From Thermodesulfovibrionales bacterium (GTDB lineage Bacteria > Nitrospirota > Thermodesulfovibrionia > Thermodesulfovibrionales > SM23-35): a stretch of 8,681 nucleotides of DNA. Shown piece by piece: positions 7,283 through 8,681 of this stretch (position 1 is its first letter; each line of letters opens with the position of its first letter). The position numbers were made by a program, and so were the translations under genes. Under the pieces are notes generated by a model. It ran no database searches and was not told the DNA's origin. It saw only the letters and a program-made list of their open reading frames with translations. The stretch covers positions 1 to 8,681 of the forward strand of contig JAKLQR010000247.1 of NCBI GenBank assembly GCA_022013235.1. The letters run 5' to 3'.

Positions 7283-8259
7283 TCAGATATTATCTCGAAT
7301 TCGAACGGCCGCTGGAAGAGCTTGAGCTGAAGATCGACGAACTGAAACGCCTTTCTGACGGGAAAGATATTGATATATCGAAGGAGATAAAAAAACTTGA
7401 AAAGAAGGTAAAGGACCTCCGTTCGGAAATCTTCTCGTCCCTGACTGCCTGGCAGAAGACGCTCATCGCGCGGCACCCTGACAGGCCGTATACCCTGGAT
7501 TATATAAACCTCATGACAACCGATTTTGTTGAGCTGCATGGTGACCGGAGATACTCGGATGATCCGTCCATTGTTGCCGGAATTGCAAAAATCCATAATA
7601 TGCCTGTTGCGATTATCGGCCACCAGAAAGGGAGGGGCACAAAGGAGAGGATCTATAGAAATTTCGGGCAGCCGCACCCTGAAGGATACAGGAAAGCCCT
7701 GAGAGTAATGAAAATCGCTGAAAAATTCAAGCGGCCGATCATCACGTTCATCGATACTCCCGGTGCGTTCCCGGGGATCGGGGCTGAAGAGCGTGGGCAG
7801 GCTGAAGCGATCGCCATGAACCTCATGGAGATGTCACAAATGAAAACGCCGATCATTTCGGTTGTTATCGGGGAGGGAGGGAGCGGCGGAGCGCTCGCGC
7901 TGGGTGTTGCAGACCGCTTATTTATGCTCGAACATTCAACTTATTCTGTTATCTCGCCGGAAGGGTGTGCCGCTATTCTCATGAGAAAAGAGGGTGAGAT
8001 CGGCACGGATGATTTCTCCAGAGCTGCAGAAATCCTGAAACTTACCGCCCAGGACCTTCTGAGATTCAAAATTATCGATGGCATTATTCCCGAACCGCTT
8101 GGCGGCGCTCACAGAGACCCTGAAGAGACTGCGAAAAGCATCTCTGAACTGATTCTCGTGGTACTTGAGGAGCTTAACACAAAACCGACCGGTAAACTCC
8201 TCGAAGAGAGATATAGGAGATACAGAAAAATGGGGAGTTTCACCGAGGAGGTTCTCTAA
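7279..8259 (+). CDS. accA: Acetyl-CoA carboxylase carboxyltransferase subunit alpha
   Basis: AccA pairs with AccD to move the carboxyl group from carboxybiotin to acetyl-CoA, making malonyl-CoA for fatty-acid synthesis in the cytoplasm. The 326 residues (E. coli 319) align throughout with the family. There is an N-terminal helical region (12-60) containing ELELKIDELKRL, then LTAWQKTLIARHPDRPYTLD (55-74), GHQKGRGTKERIYRNFG (114-130), and FIDTPGAFPGIGAEERGQAE (157-176). The oxyanion-forming GEGGSGGALALG (198-209), YSVISPEGCAAILMR (222-236) and IIPEPLGGAHRDPE (269-282) follow. The AccD zinc finger is absent, as expected. Its ATG overlaps the dnaE TGA (ATGA, 7279-7282), so translation is probably coupled; only a weak GGTGG lies before the start. 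dnaE-accA adjacency is also known from E. coli. Confidence 0.98.
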   Translation: MIRYYLEFERPLEELELKIDELKRLSDGKDIDISKEIKKLEKKVKDLRSEIFSSLTAWQKTLIARHPDRPYTLDYINLMTTDFVELHGDRRYSDDPSIVAGIAKIHNMPVAIIGHQKGRGTKERIYRNFGQPHPEGYRKALRVMKIAEKFKRPIITFIDTPGAFPGIGAEERGQAEAIAMNLMEMSQMKTPIISVVIGEGGSGGALALGVADRLFMLEHSTYSVISPEGCAAILMRKEGEIGTDDFSRAAEILKLTAQDLLRFKIIDGIIPEPLGGAHRDPEETAKSISELILVVLEELNTKPTGKLLEERYRRYRKMGSFTEEVL

Positions 8260-8298
8260 CCCATCGTATCATAGATTTTCCGATGAATATGGCAGATA

Positions 8299-8376
8299 TC
8301 CCGAAAGCCTTCGGGACTCATTCTCGTCCCACGATAGGAATCGGGAGACTCCGAGGGATCCCGATAAGAATCGGGA
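8299..8376. repeat. Three short palindromes at exact 30-bp spacing downstream of accA
   Basis: Three related hairpin-forming 18-bp units begin at 8299, 8329 and 8359, exactly 30 bases apart. Unit 1 is TCCCGAA-AGCC-TTCGGGA (perfect 7-bp stem). Unit 3 is TCCCGAT-AAGA-ATCGGGA (7-bp stem, 8 bp if the flanking A and T are added). Unit 2 ends in the same ATCGGGA and matches unit 3 at 15 of 18 positions; it folds as TCCC-(AC)-GAT-AGGA-ATC-GGGA from 8327 with a two-base bulge. The 12-base connectors differ from each other. No T-run follows on either strand, so they are not classic intrinsic terminators. They resemble REP-type palindromic elements and might protect the accA mRNA end or terminate weakly; that is inference. 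Confidence 0.75.
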
Positions 8377-8681
8377 TAAATCCGCAAAAACACTGTATCT
8401 GCCGTATTGCATGATTCATTTTGATAATCTGTGACAGTCTTACGAAGGTCAATCCTGTTCACAAATTATGTCACCAATGAAACGGTATCCTATCGAGGTG
8501 GTTCCTCTGGAAGGACTGGAGAAACGGCATGAAAAATTCCATAACACTTTGAAATAAAATAACAAATAAGCTTCGCCCTTGCATATGCATTACGGGCTTG
8601 CCGAGGTATTCGCCGGGTTATTCGCATGGCATGATCGTTGCTTCAATTACTGTGAGATTCAAATCGTTTGCTTGGTTGTTG
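8377..8681. other. Stretch without a recognisable gene
   Basis: About 300 bases after the palindromic array hold nothing I can name. There is a 29-codon reading frame (8468-8557, MSPMKRYPIEVV...) with no ribosome-binding site. A second frame starts at 8585 (MHYGLAEVFAG...) and is open to the window edge, also without a clear ribosome-binding site. Around 8582 lies the 10-bp palindrome TGCATATGCA. No tRNA, terminator or strong promoter is evident. This may be spacer or the decayed edge of a neighbouring gene. Confidence 0.4.

Noticed and set aside
7171..7677. Minus-strand 168-codon reading frame
   Set aside because: It is antisense to the dnaE-accA junction, both of which are secure, and has no independent support.
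8299..8376. CRISPR array or intrinsic terminator
   Set aside because: The repeats are 18 bp and diverged, the connectors are only 12 bp, and no T-run follows any stem on either strand.
8256..8462. Minus-strand 68-codon reading frame with repeated PDSYRD/PDSYRG/PEGFRD segments
   Set aside because: The ten-residue repeat is simply the 30-bp DNA repeat read in frame. No ribosome-binding site or family match is seen.
8431..8474. Inverted repeat GTGACA / TGTCAC
   Set aside because: Six-base arms separated by 32 bases are easily expected by chance, and no gene context supports a site.
8468..8557. 29-codon reading frame MSPMKRYPIEVV...
   Set aside because: It is short, lacks a ribosome-binding site and resembles nothing I recognise, so it is described only as part of the gene-free stretch.

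Overview
This is an ordinary bacterial chromosome segment of housekeeping genes. No rRNA, tRNA, CRISPR array, insertion sequence or phage gene is visible. A didermal (Gram-negative type) bacterium is suggested by three things: a PBP1A with the long insert between its two catalytic domains, exported proteins with clear signal peptides, and the dnaE-accA gene pair also found in Proteobacteria. The F0 c subunit carries a cleavable-looking signal peptide and an a-c gene pair precedes it. Together with roughly half GC content, this makes me lean towards Nitrospirota (Thermodesulfovibrionia-like) or a deltaproteobacterial lineage. That is an inference from gene style, not a proof.

Layout. The left 3.8 kb reads on the minus strand. 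From right to left: a class A penicillin-binding protein (1467-3779), a small exported TPR protein whose ribosome-binding site overlaps the PBP stop codon (1148-1456), a spacer holding a good sigma-70-type promoter, F0 ATP synthase subunit a (atpB, 371-1054), and the start of subunit c (atpE, cut by the window edge at 1). The right 4.8 kb reads on the plus strand: DNA polymerase III alpha (dnaE, 3866-7282) overlapping by 4 bases with the carboxyltransferase alpha subunit of acetyl-CoA carboxylase (accA, 7279-8259). The two halves diverge from an 86-bp intergenic region (3780-3865) containing two back-to-back promoters. The last 420 bases hold a 30-bp-periodic set of three small palindromes and then about 300 bases with no recognisable gene.

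The genes cover cell-wall synthesis (PBP1A, perhaps helped by the TPR protein), energy (F0 sector), replication (Pol III alpha) and the first committed step of fatty-acid synthesis (AccA). All are core growth functions.

I did not find a new multi-gene system. The points most worth checking are: the PBP1A promoter, a perfect TTGACA-18-TATAAT whose predicted start falls on the ATG (possible leaderless mRNA), with a similar geometry for dnaE; the 30-bp-periodic hairpin array after accA; a Tyr in place of the usual Asp beside the catalytic DxD of DnaE; and the PBP1A-TPR gene pair.
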